Assembly (NCBI GenBank): GCA_029820295.1
Contig: JALGVA010000047.1
Location: 1-32,384, forward strand
Direction of reading: 5' to 3'
DNA from: Candidatus Zipacnadia bacterium
GTDB taxonomy: Bacteria > Armatimonadota > Zipacnadia > Zipacnadales > UBA5352
Length of the DNA: 32,384 nt
This document shows, in pieces, positions 24,049 through 31,301 of this stretch (position 1 is its first letter; each line of letters starts with the position of its first letter). Below the pieces are notes generated by a model. That model had not been told where the DNA came from and did no database searches. It saw only the letters and a list, made by a program, of their open reading frames with translations. A program made the translations under genes and the position numbers.

Positions 24049-24927
24049 ATGACCGCTCACACGACCATCCGGGGATGGCGGCGCGCCCGAAGCGTGAGCG
24101 TGTCGCTCGCGCTGGCGTGCGTGCTGGCGTCGTCGATCTGCCTGCATGCCGCAACCCTGGAGCAGGTGCAGAACGAGGTTGCCGGTATCATCGCCCATCC
24201 CGCGCTGGCGGATGCGGGCGTGGGCGTATGCGTGGCGTCGATCGATCGCGATGAGACGATCTACCGCCGGAACGGCGCGCTGCCGCTGATTCCGGCGTCG
24301 AACATGAAGCTGGTAACGGTGGCGACCGCGCTGGAGCTGCTGGGGTCGGAGGCCGAGTGCCCGATGGGCGCGCACGGACCAGAGAGCCTGGCGGAGCTGG
24401 CCGCGCACATCCTCAAGCCCAGCGACAACGACCTGGCCGAGGCGCTGCTCGGGTGGCTGCCGACCGCGGCCGGACGCGACGACCTGACGCCGCGCCAGCT
24501 CTGCGCCGTGACCTGGGGCGAGCGCGACCTGTTCCTGCGCGGCGTACGCTGGCTCGACGGCTCGGGGCTGTCGCGCGCGAGCATGATGACGCCGGACTTC
24601 ACGGTGGCGCTGCTGCGCTGGATGCACGAGCGCAGCCGCTGGGGGCAGGTCTTCGAGAGCGCGCTGCCGGTCGCGGGCGTGGACGGGACACTGTGCACGC
24701 GCATGCGCGACACGCCTGCCCGCGGGCGCGTGCGCGCCAAGACGGGCACGCTCACCGGCGTCTCCGCGCTCTCGGGCTACGCGCGCACGCGGCAGGGCGA
24801 GCTGCTGGCCTTCAGCGTGATGATGAACGGGTTCTCGTGCGACAGGCAGCGCGCGCGGCGGCTGCAGGACATGGTGTGCGTGGCGCTGGTGGGCCTCGAG
24901 AGGACGGACGATGGCGGCGGAGACTGA
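24049..24927 (+). CDS. Minimal PBP4-like (peptidase S13) D-Ala-D-Ala carboxypeptidase-type protein
   Basis: The product has 292 residues. It carries an N-terminal signal (VSVSLALACVLASSICLHAA) and the serine-peptidase triad of penicillin-binding proteins: S-x-x-K at 84-87 (PASNMKLVT), S-x-N at 125-127 (SDN in KPSDNDLAE) and K-T-G at 231-233 (AKTGTLTG). WLDGSGLSR is the PBP4/DacB-type active-site neighbourhood. Classical S13 proteins have about 200 residues between S-x-x-K and S-x-N, forming extra domains; here only 37 separate them, so the inserted domains are absent. It may hydrolyse cell-wall D-Ala-D-Ala bonds in the periplasm, but activity without the inserted domains is unproven. A perfect TATAAT precedes it. 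It overlaps the ABC ATPase gene by 17 bases. Confidence 0.85.
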   Translation: MTAHTTIRGWRRARSVSVSLALACVLASSICLHAATLEQVQNEVAGIIAHPALADAGVGVCVASIDRDETIYRRNGALPLIPASNMKLVTVATALELLGSEAECPMGAHGPESLAELAAHILKPSDNDLAEALLGWLPTAAGRDDLTPRQLCAVTWGERDLFLRGVRWLDGSGLSRASMMTPDFTVALLRWMHERSRWGQVFESALPVAGVDGTLCTRMRDTPARGRVRAKTGTLTGVSALSGYARTRQGELLAFSVMMNGFSCDRQRARRLQDMVCVALVGLERTDDGGGD

Positions 24928-25921
24928 TGTGGCCGGCCACCCGGTCGATGAGGCGCTCGAAGCCGATGACGCGGCGATCCGGACGCGTGGCCTGAGCAAG
25001 CGCTACGGCCGGGTGCGGGCCGTCGATGGCCTCGACCTGACCGTGCCGCGCGGCTCGCTGTTCGGCTTCCTGGGGCCAAACGGCGCGGGCAAGAGCACGA
25101 CCATCCGTATGCTCACCGGCCTGGTGCGTCCGACCGCGGGGGAAGCGAGTGTGCTGGGCGTGCCGGTGGCGCGGCGGCTGACCCTCGGAGGGCGCGTGGG
25201 TGCGCTGGTCGAGCAGCCCGCGTTCTACGCGCACCTGAGCGCGTGGCAGAACCTGTCGCTGCTGGCCTCCCTGTCGGGGCCGACGGCACGCAAGCGCCTG
25301 GAGGAGGTGCTGGCGGTTGTCGGCCTGACGGCCGTCGCCCGGCGCCGGGTGGGGACCTACTCGCACGGCATGCGCCAGCGGCTGGGAATCGCGCAGGCGC
25401 TGGTGCCGCGGCCGGAGCTGCTGATCCTCGACGAGCCCGCCTCGGGGCTCGACCCTGAGGGCATGGCCGAGGTGCGCGAGCTGCTGACGTCGCTGCGTGA
25501 TGACGGCCTGACGATCTTCCTGTCGAGTCACATGCTGGCTGAGGTCGAGCAGACCTGCACGCACGTGGCGGTGGTGGCGCGCGGGCAGGTGGTGGCGCAG
25601 GGGGAGACCGGGGGGATGCTGCGCGGGGCGGCCCCGGGCACGCGCTTCGTGGTGGACGATCCAGGGCGGGCGCTGGAGGTGCTCGCGGCGGCGGAGCCGC
25701 CGGCCATCGAGGCCGAGGCGGTGGATGAGCGCACGGTGGAGGCGCGCGCCAAGGGGCGCGATGCGGCGGAGTTGAACGCGATCCTGGTGCGCGGGGGCGT
25801 GCGCGTATCCGAGGTGACGCCGGTGCGCCGCACGCTCGAGAGCTTCTATCTGGAGACGGTGAGCAACGCGGTCGAGGAGGCAGCGGGGACGGCGGGAACG
25901 TCCGGCCGGGCAGGCGCATGA
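24911..25921 (+). CDS. ABC transporter ATP-binding protein (ABC-2 export type)
   Basis: The product has 336 residues. Walker A is GPNGAGKS (55-62), the signature is YSHGMRQR (150-157), a common variant of LSGGQ in ABC-2 exporters, Walker B is LLILDEP (170-176) and the H-loop is SSH (205-207). The C-terminal 110 residues, with the VAVVARGQVVAQGET strand and a following domain, match the CcmA/DRA-type ATPases of antibiotic, lipid or gliding-type exporters. It starts at ATG 24911 inside the end of the PBP gene (17-base overlap), so the two are coupled. The permease encoded at 26146 is the probable partner. The cargo is unknown. Confidence 0.93.
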   Translation: MAAETDVAGHPVDEALEADDAAIRTRGLSKRYGRVRAVDGLDLTVPRGSLFGFLGPNGAGKSTTIRMLTGLVRPTAGEASVLGVPVARRLTLGGRVGALVEQPAFYAHLSAWQNLSLLASLSGPTARKRLEEVLAVVGLTAVARRRVGTYSHGMRQRLGIAQALVPRPELLILDEPASGLDPEGMAEVRELLTSLRDDGLTIFLSSHMLAEVEQTCTHVAVVARGQVVAQGETGGMLRGAAPGTRFVVDDPGRALEVLAAAEPPAIEAEAVDERTVEARAKGRDAAELNAILVRGGVRVSEVTPVRRTLESFYLETVSNAVEEAAGTAGTSGRAGA

Positions 25922-25985
25922 GGTGAGGCCCGCCTTGGGCATCCAGGCCCCTCGCCTGGACACCGTTGCCCGTGGTCGCTGCCGT

Positions 25986-26004
25986 GGTGGCACGAGGTGC
26001 CACC
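25986..26004. repeat. Hairpin between ABC ATPase and permease genes
   Basis: A perfect 8-base stem ggtggcac/gtgccacc with loop GAG. It is one of several structures in a 224-base spacer (25922-26145) that contains no gene, inside an otherwise overlapping operon. Confidence 0.45.
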
Positions 26005-26078
26005 CGATCGCGACACAGCCGACCGCACACGCCGTCGGGCTGGAAGCTCGACCCACGCGGACGGAGGGGCCGTTCCGC

Positions 26079-26101
26079 GGTTGCCGGTTGCCGGTTCCCG
26101 G
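26079..26101. repeat. GGTTGCC tandem tract
   Basis: Ggttgcc is repeated twice and followed by ggttcccgg. It resembles, in reverse orientation, the ggcaatcgg tracts after the AKR and UroD genes. A direct repeat ccggtct (26110 and 26121), which forms part of a small hairpin, follows shortly before the permease ribosome site. Confidence 0.35.
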
Positions 26102-26145
26102 AACACCACCCGGTCTCAGACCGGTCTAAGATACGAGGAGCCTTC

Positions 26146-26976
26146 ATGCGCCTGGCACCGCTGCGTGCCGAACTGACCAAGCTCTACCGGCAGCGCATCA
26201 CCTACGCCAGCTTCGTGGTGGTGCTGGCGCTGGTGGGCCTGGTCACCTGGGGCAGCCACCACGAGGCCCGGCACCTCGACGTGAGCCAGCGCGTGGGCTC
26301 GGAGTTCGTGGTCGCCGGGAGGACCATCACCGCGCTGTTCGTGGCGCGCGCGGTGATGGAGGTCGCACTCGTAGTGCTGGTGCCCATGCTCATCGCGGTC
26401 GTGGTGGGCGCGCTCATCGCCGGCGAGCGGCAGAACGGCACGCTGCGCACGCTGCTCACCCGGCCACAGCCGCGCCTGCGCGTGCTCGCCGCCAAGCTGC
26501 TGACCGGGTGGAGCTTCGCGGCGTCGGTCACCGTCTTCCTGGGCCTGTCGGCGCTGGCCATCGGACAGCTCGTGTTCGGCTGGGGCGACCTGGTGATCTT
26601 CGACGGCGGCCTGACCGTGCTCGACCCGCACACCGGCCTGATGCGCGTGGCCGAGGGCTACGCGCTGGCCGTGGCGTCGATGTGCTCGGTGGCCGCGCTG
26701 GCGCTGATGATGTCGGCGATCTTCGACAACTCGATGGCGGCCGCAGGGCTGACCGTCGCCGTGCTCATCGTGATGGGCATCGTGGGCCAGATGCCCTACT
26801 TCGAGCACGTCAAGCCCTACCTGCTCACCGCGCATCTGCGCGTATACAGCGAGATGTTCGCGGCCACCGTCGATCGCGCCGCCGTGCTCACCTCGGCCGG
26901 CTATCTGGCCGCGTACACCGCGTTGACCACCGCGGTGGCCATGATCGTCTTCGACCGGAGGGACGTCACGTGCTGA
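26146..26976 (+). CDS. ABC-2 type transporter permease
   Basis: The product has 276 residues. The topology is that of ABC-2 permeases: hydrophobic segments at about 20-35 (YASFVVVLALVGLV), then about 65-105 with the long ARAVMEVALVVLVPMLIAVVVGALIAGE helix and cytosolic GERQNGTLRTLLTRPQPR, the coupling loop typical of DrrB/NatB-type proteins. More helices follow (SFAASVTVFLGLSALAIGQL, VASMCSVAALALMM, GLTVAVLIVMGIVG, AAYTALTTAVAMIVF). ATG 26146 follows GAGGAG at five bases; the longer upstream frame is not coding. It ends inside the LolA-like gene (seven-base overlap). With the ATPase it should export a substrate across the inner membrane. Confidence 0.87.
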   Translation: MRLAPLRAELTKLYRQRITYASFVVVLALVGLVTWGSHHEARHLDVSQRVGSEFVVAGRTITALFVARAVMEVALVVLVPMLIAVVVGALIAGERQNGTLRTLLTRPQPRLRVLAAKLLTGWSFAASVTVFLGLSALAIGQLVFGWGDLVIFDGGLTVLDPHTGLMRVAEGYALAVASMCSVAALALMMSAIFDNSMAAAGLTVAVLIVMGIVGQMPYFEHVKPYLLTAHLRVYSEMFAATVDRAAVLTSAGYLAAYTALTTAVAMIVFDRRDVTC

Positions 26977-27620
26977 GATGGCGCGTTTGCCTGCCGGGCC
27001 TCATCGCGGTCGCGGCGCTGCTTGCGCAGTCGGCGCGGGCGGAGACCGCGATGGAGATGCTCCGGCGCGCGCTGGCGGCCACGCAGACCGTGGAGGACTA
27101 CACGGCCGACGTGACCGTGAGCGTGGACTCGCCCAACCTGCAGATTCCGCGGCGCACCGTGCGCGTATGGTACAAACGCCCGGACAGGGTGCACGTGGAG
27201 TCAAACGGCATCGCCGTGCTGCCGCGCGACGCGCTGCTGCTGGGGAACCTGGGCAAACACATCGCCGACTACGCGCAGGCGAGCTTCAACGGCACCGGCA
27301 CGCTGCACGGCCGGCCGGTGCACGCAATCAAGCTCACGCCCATCGACGCCGGTCCGGGCACCGGCCGCGTGCTGGTGTGGATCGACTCGGAGCGCTACCT
27401 GCTGCTCAAGAGTGAGATCTGGCGCGGGGGCACGAGGATGATCACGGTCACCTTCGAGTACACGCAGGCGAGCGGGCACTGGATGCCATCGCGCATCGTG
27501 GCCACGGTGGCGCCCGGCGCGATGACCGGGGGCGACGAGGGCGGGCGCATCGAGATGACCTTCGCCAAGTACCGCGTCAACGCCGGCATCCCCGACTCGG
27601 TCTTCGAGGAGGACGAGTGA
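26970..27620 (+). CDS. LolA/MucB-like outer-membrane lipoprotein carrier-type protein
   Basis: The product has 216 residues. GTG 26970 starts it, seven bases after CGGAGGG, inside the end of the permease gene. The signal peptide (RVCLPGLIAVAALLAQSARA) ends before ETAM. The mature part (AATQTVEDYTADVTVSVDSP, VRVWYKRPDRVHVESNG, VWIDSERYLLLKSEIW, FEYTQASGHWMPSRIVATVAPG) follows the pattern of the outer-membrane lipoprotein-sorting / LolA-like incomplete beta-barrel, in which a half-barrel binds lipid. The ending F-A-K-Y-R-V-N-A-G-I-P-D-S-V-F is common in this family. Its presence supports an outer membrane. Together with the ABC pair it suggests lipid or lipoprotein handling. Confidence 0.8.
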   Translation: MLRWRVCLPGLIAVAALLAQSARAETAMEMLRRALAATQTVEDYTADVTVSVDSPNLQIPRRTVRVWYKRPDRVHVESNGIAVLPRDALLLGNLGKHIADYAQASFNGTGTLHGRPVHAIKLTPIDAGPGTGRVLVWIDSERYLLLKSEIWRGGTRMITVTFEYTQASGHWMPSRIVATVAPGAMTGGDEGGRIEMTFAKYRVNAGIPDSVFEEDE

Positions 27621-28456
27621 TGGCGGCGGCCGGCACGCGCGAGCTGCGCACCGGGCTGCGCCGCGGACATCAGCCGGCGCTGGACGCGCTGCTGTACCGG
27701 TGCGCCGACGGCATGTACGCCATCGCACTGTCCGCGCTGCCTGACGAGGCTGCGGCGCAGGAGGTGGTGCGCGAGGCCTGGCTGCGCATGTTGTGGGCGC
27801 TGCGCAGGGCGCGCTTTGACGCCGACCCGGCACGGCGCATGTGGCGCATCACCGAGCAGGTGCTGGCCGAGCGGCTGAACCGGCGGGCCGCGCGGGCGGC
27901 CCGGCGCGCGGCCACCGGCGAGGACGGGAACATCGGCCTCGAGGGTGTGCGCCTGCCGCGCGCGCTGCTCGAGGAGCTGGCGGAGCTGTCGGCGGAGCAC
28001 GCCGAGGGCATCCGCCGCCGGTGGCGCCTGCGCCGGGGCGTCTTCCGAGGGGCGGTGGCGGCGCTGTTCCTGGCGACGGTGGGCGTGTGGGCGGCGGTGT
28101 TCTACCAGCGCTCGCGCGTGACCGGGGACCTGGCGGCGCTGCAGTACCAGTGCCTGCGCGAGCGCGTCATCCGCCAGGAGCTGTTGACGACCATGCGCGA
28201 GGTCACCTTCCATCTCGACGACCCGACCGGCGCCGACCAGCAGACGGCCGCCGACTGCGAACGCGTCATGCTGGTGCTGGAGGAGATCGCCAACAGCGAG
28301 TCGCTGGCGCAGGTTAACGGGCTGCGCTACGTGCGCGAGCGCGTCCGGCGTCATCACCTCGCCGACTTCGTGCGCTCGCTGGAGGACACGTTCCCGGAGA
28401 TGTCGGACACGCTGCCGCGGGTGGCGCTGGCGCTCGAGGAGGTCCAGAACCTGTGA
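27620..28456 (+). CDS. Sigma-70 region-2-like domain fused to a transmembrane helix
   Basis: The product has 278 residues. Residues about 1-88 (HQPALDALLYRCADGMYAIALSAL, DEAAAQEVVREAWLRMLWALRRA, WRITEQVLAERLNRRAARAARR) follow the helix pattern of ECF sigma region 2, but no region 4 follows. A single membrane helix lies at about 143-162 (RGAVAALFLATVGVWAAVFY), then a helical C-terminal domain. It is therefore not a normal sigma factor; it may be a degenerate sigma-like domain used as a membrane-bound regulator or structural module. ATG 27620 overlaps the LolA-like TGA (TGATG) and follows GAGGAGG. It overlaps the next gene (GTGA). Weak region-2 similarity is the main doubt. Confidence 0.6.
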   Translation: MAAAGTRELRTGLRRGHQPALDALLYRCADGMYAIALSALPDEAAAQEVVREAWLRMLWALRRARFDADPARRMWRITEQVLAERLNRRAARAARRAATGEDGNIGLEGVRLPRALLEELAELSAEHAEGIRRRWRLRRGVFRGAVAALFLATVGVWAAVFYQRSRVTGDLAALQYQCLRERVIRQELLTTMREVTFHLDDPTGADQQTAADCERVMLVLEEIANSESLAQVNGLRYVRERVRRHHLADFVRSLEDTFPEMSDTLPRVALALEEVQNL

Positions 28457-30159
28457 GGCGCCTGACCGCCGCGCTGGGAGTGCTGCTGGCGCTGGCGCTG
28501 CTTGCCGGGTGTTCGAGCAGGGCCGAGCGCCTCTATCGGCGTGCCGAGGCCTTCCTGGCGCAGGGGCAGTTCCAGATGGCCGCCGATGAGTACCGGCGGC
28601 TGGTCGAGGAGGATCCGCGCAGTCCGCTGGCCGATGACGCGCTCTACAAGCTCGCGTACATCCTCGCCGAAGAGACCGACGCGCCGGGTGCGGCGCTGGT
28701 GCAGTACCGCGCGCTGGCCGACAACTACCCGTCGAGCCCCTACGCCGACGATGCGCTCATGCGGGCGATGGCCATTCAGCGCCGCGTGCTCAAGGAGCCT
28801 GCGGCGGTGCGCGCGACCTACGAGGAGCTGTGTCGGCGCTTCGCCGCCCGGCGGGACCTGTGCGCGCGCGGGCTGCTCGAGGTGGCGTGGGCGCAGTTTG
28901 AGACCGAGGGCTACGAGCAGGCCGCCGCCGTCGCGGGCGAGCTGACCGCGCAGTACGGCGACCAGACCAGCGAGTGCGCGCAGGCGGCCCTGCTGCAGGC
29001 GCGGGCACGCAAGCGCCTGGGTGACGAGCCGACGCAGGTCGAGCAGCTCTATGAGGAGATCATCGCGCGCTACCCCGACACGCACGCGGCGGTGGCGGCC
29101 AAGCGCGAGCTGGGATACAGCTTCTACGAGCGGCGCGAGGAGCAGGAGGAGCAGCAGCAGGCGGAGGTGCGCCGGCGCTCGCGCACCATCGCGGGCGTGC
29201 CGGCGCATGCGTCCCAGCGGGGCGAGGTACTGCAGGCGCTGGCGGCACTGCGCTCGGCGCTGGCCCAGCGCGGTGAGAACCGCTCGCTGGACACGCTCAT
29301 CGCGCTCTCGGGCGCGGCCTTCACGGTGGTCTTCGACCCCGACCGGCCGTGGCTGGCGCGCTCGGTGATCGACGTCAAGCTCTTCGAGAGCGTGGCGGAG
29401 GCGCTGGGCTTCGCGTACAACGTGTGGTCGGGCCCGAGCGCCGAGCAGGCCTTCGAGTCGGTCCACCAGGCGCTGCTGCAGGGCCATCCGGTGCTGGTGC
29501 TCTACGGCTCGCCCCGGAGATGGGTGCTGGTGACCGGCTACGACATGGCCGAAGACCGCGTGTACTTCATGCCGCCCGACCGTGATGACTACGCCGCCGC
29601 GAGCAAGGCGAGCTTCCTCGCCCACTGGGCGGAGGCGAGCGGCTCGGGCTCGGGCGTGGCGGGGGCAGAGTCGTTCTACCAGTTCTCGCTGAGCGCGCGC
29701 ATGAGCCGACCCGACAGCACCGCGCTCACGGAGACCTCAGTGCGACGCGCGGCGCGGGTGATGCGCGCGACCTCGCTGGGCGGCGCGCCCGCGGGCGAGG
29801 AGGCCTGGCAGGCGCTGGGGGCGCATCTCGAGGCGTGCGTGCCACCCGAGGCCACCGACCGCCGCGACCAGGCGAGCCGGTGGGTGGCGGACGGGCTGAA
29901 GCCATGGCTGTCGGTGGCCGAGGCGGGAACCGCGATGCTGCGCCAGGCTGCTGAAGCCATTGAGGGGATGAGCGACGCGGCCGAGCGCCACGAGGAGCTG
30001 CTGACCGAGGCACGGCTGGTGGCGCAGAAGATCGACGAGGCGCGGGCCGCGGGCGACGAAGCGGCGCCCAAGTGGGAGGCGGCGGCGGCGCAGGCGAACT
30101 ACGTGGCCGCGCTGCACGCACGCCTCGCCCGCCAGCTCGCGGACGCCTCAGGGGGCTGA
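28453..30159 (+). CDS. TPR lipoprotein with degenerate C39-like domain
   Basis: The product has 568 residues. The lipobox LLAGC ends at Cys20. Residues 25-225 are TPR / YbgF- and BamD-like repeats (AERLYRRAEAFLAQGQF, ADEYRRLVEEDPRSPLADDALY, ALVQYRALADNYPSSPYADDA and so on). Residues about 277-395 look like a papain-like/C39-type fold (RSLDTLIALSGAAFTVVFDP, AEALGFAYNVWSG, HPVLVLYG, WVLVTGYDMAEDRVYFMPP), but the catalytic Cys and the His normally before WVLVTGYD are absent (Arg356-Trp357). The rest is helical with Ala-rich coil. GTG 28453 overlaps the previous stop (GTGA) and follows GAGGAGG. As an outer-membrane-facing scaffold it completes the operon; activity is unknown. Confidence 0.78.
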   Translation: MRRLTAALGVLLALALLAGCSSRAERLYRRAEAFLAQGQFQMAADEYRRLVEEDPRSPLADDALYKLAYILAEETDAPGAALVQYRALADNYPSSPYADDALMRAMAIQRRVLKEPAAVRATYEELCRRFAARRDLCARGLLEVAWAQFETEGYEQAAAVAGELTAQYGDQTSECAQAALLQARARKRLGDEPTQVEQLYEEIIARYPDTHAAVAAKRELGYSFYERREEQEEQQQAEVRRRSRTIAGVPAHASQRGEVLQALAALRSALAQRGENRSLDTLIALSGAAFTVVFDPDRPWLARSVIDVKLFESVAEALGFAYNVWSGPSAEQAFESVHQALLQGHPVLVLYGSPRRWVLVTGYDMAEDRVYFMPPDRDDYAAASKASFLAHWAEASGSGSGVAGAESFYQFSLSARMSRPDSTALTETSVRRAARVMRATSLGGAPAGEEAWQALGAHLEACVPPEATDRRDQASRWVADGLKPWLSVAEAGTAMLRQAAEAIEGMSDAAERHEELLTEARLVAQKIDEARAAGDEAAPKWEAAAAQANYVAALHARLARQLADASGG

Positions 30160-30250
30160 CGGGCGCGGCCTGATCAAGACGTGTCATCAGCTCCGTGGCA
30201 CGAGCGTCTCCCGTGCATCGTCGTTGCCGCCCGCCGGAGGATTGACCGGA

Positions 30251-31228
30251 ATGCTCTCGAAGCGCCTGCGCAGGCGCCTGCGACAGATCGATGACGCTGC
30301 CGGGCCGCCCACCGAGCCCGAAGGCCCGGAGGACGCGACCGATCGCGCATCGGCTCCGGCCGAGCCGGTCCGCGCGGGCGCGCCGGAGCTGTCACGCAGG
30401 CGTCTGGCCGAGCAGGCGCGGCGTTCGAGGGAAGCGCCGGCTCCCGCGCCGGCGCAGCCGCCGCCGATCGAGGTGCCCTCAGGCCCCCTCGAGGAGCTGG
30501 TGCCGGGGGAGGCCGTGGCGGGCAAGGAGGGCGCCTACTGGCGCGTCGCAGGCCCGGCGCGTGAGATGCTGCCACATGGCGCGGAGGTGCTCGAGCGCTT
30601 CGGGCGCCTGACGGGCCTGCTCGGCGATGAGGCCGAGGGGCTGCTCGCGCACCTGCGGGGCATCGCACCCCGGCAGTTCGCGCTGCTCGACACGGAGACC
30701 GCAGGGCTGGCCTCGGCGCCGATCTTTCTGGTGGGGATGATCGTCTGGGAGGCCGATGTGCCCGGCGAGGCGTTGTCGGTGCAGATGTTCGCGCGCGACT
30801 ACGCCGAGGAGCGTGCGGTGCTGGCCGAGGCCGGGGCGCTGCTGGCCGGGCGCTCGGTGCTGATAACCTACAACGGGCGCTCGTTCGACCTGCCCATGAT
30901 GCGCGAGCGCATGATCTACCACGCCCTGGGCGCGTGCCCGGAGCCGGCGACGCACCTGGACCTGCTGCAGGAGGTCCGCGCGCGCTTCCGGGGCCGCTGG
31001 GAGGACTGCCGGCTGCAGACCCTCGAGAAGCGCCTGTGTGGGCGCTCGCGCCTGGGCGACATCGACGGCGCGGAGATCCCGCAGGCCTGGCACGACTTCG
31101 TGCACACCGGCGACGCGGGGCGCATCGCGCAGATCATGGAGCACAACCGTCTCGACCTGATTACCATGCTCGAGGTGCTGCCGCACCTGCGACCGGACAC
31201 CTCGAGCGAACCGCACATCCCCGCTTAG
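30251..31228 (+). CDS. YprB-type RNase H-fold exonuclease domain protein
   Basis: The product has 325 residues. After a disordered Pro/Ala/Glu-rich start (residues 10-75), the fold begins at FALLDTETAGL (Asp147, Glu149), then LITYNGRSFDLPMM (Asn208, Asp213), THLDLLQEVRARFRGRWEDCRLQTLEKRL (Asp237) and EHNRLDLITMLEVL (Asp302), the DEDD arrangement of the YprB ribonuclease-H-like family. RSRLGDIDGAEIPQAWHDFVHTGD is a family hallmark. ATG 30251 has GGAGG ten bases upstream; the TTG at 30224 is not preferred. The protein is probably a 3'-5' exonuclease acting on DNA or RNA in the cytoplasm. It follows the lipoprotein operon by 91 bases and precedes a hairpin. Confidence 0.87.
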   Translation: MLSKRLRRRLRQIDDAAGPPTEPEGPEDATDRASAPAEPVRAGAPELSRRRLAEQARRSREAPAPAPAQPPPIEVPSGPLEELVPGEAVAGKEGAYWRVAGPAREMLPHGAEVLERFGRLTGLLGDEAEGLLAHLRGIAPRQFALLDTETAGLASAPIFLVGMIVWEADVPGEALSVQMFARDYAEERAVLAEAGALLAGRSVLITYNGRSFDLPMMRERMIYHALGACPEPATHLDLLQEVRARFRGRWEDCRLQTLEKRLCGRSRLGDIDGAEIPQAWHDFVHTGDAGRIAQIMEHNRLDLITMLEVLPHLRPDTSSEPHIPA

Positions 31229-31249
31229 GTCGGGCATCGCTGCCCGACC
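31228..31249. terminator. Hairpin after the YprB-like gene (possible terminator)
   Basis: A perfect 9-base stem ggtcgggca/tgcccgacc with loop TCGC starts on the last base of the stop codon. No T-run follows. A relative with one mismatch lies at 11532-11552, so it may be a dispersed repeat rather than a dedicated terminator. Confidence 0.5.
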
Positions 31250-31301
31250 GCGCATCCGCGGGACGTGCGACCGCCTGCACCACGCAAGGGAAGTGCACAC
31301 G

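Noticed and set aside
22801-24927. 708-residue plus-strand ORF
   Set aside because: Only the part from 24049 is a real gene (PBP4-like). The upstream part is antisense to the third QueG-like gene.
22828-24999. 723-residue minus-strand ORF
   Set aside because: Only the part below about 23784 matches the paralogs; the remainder is antisense to the PBP4-like gene.
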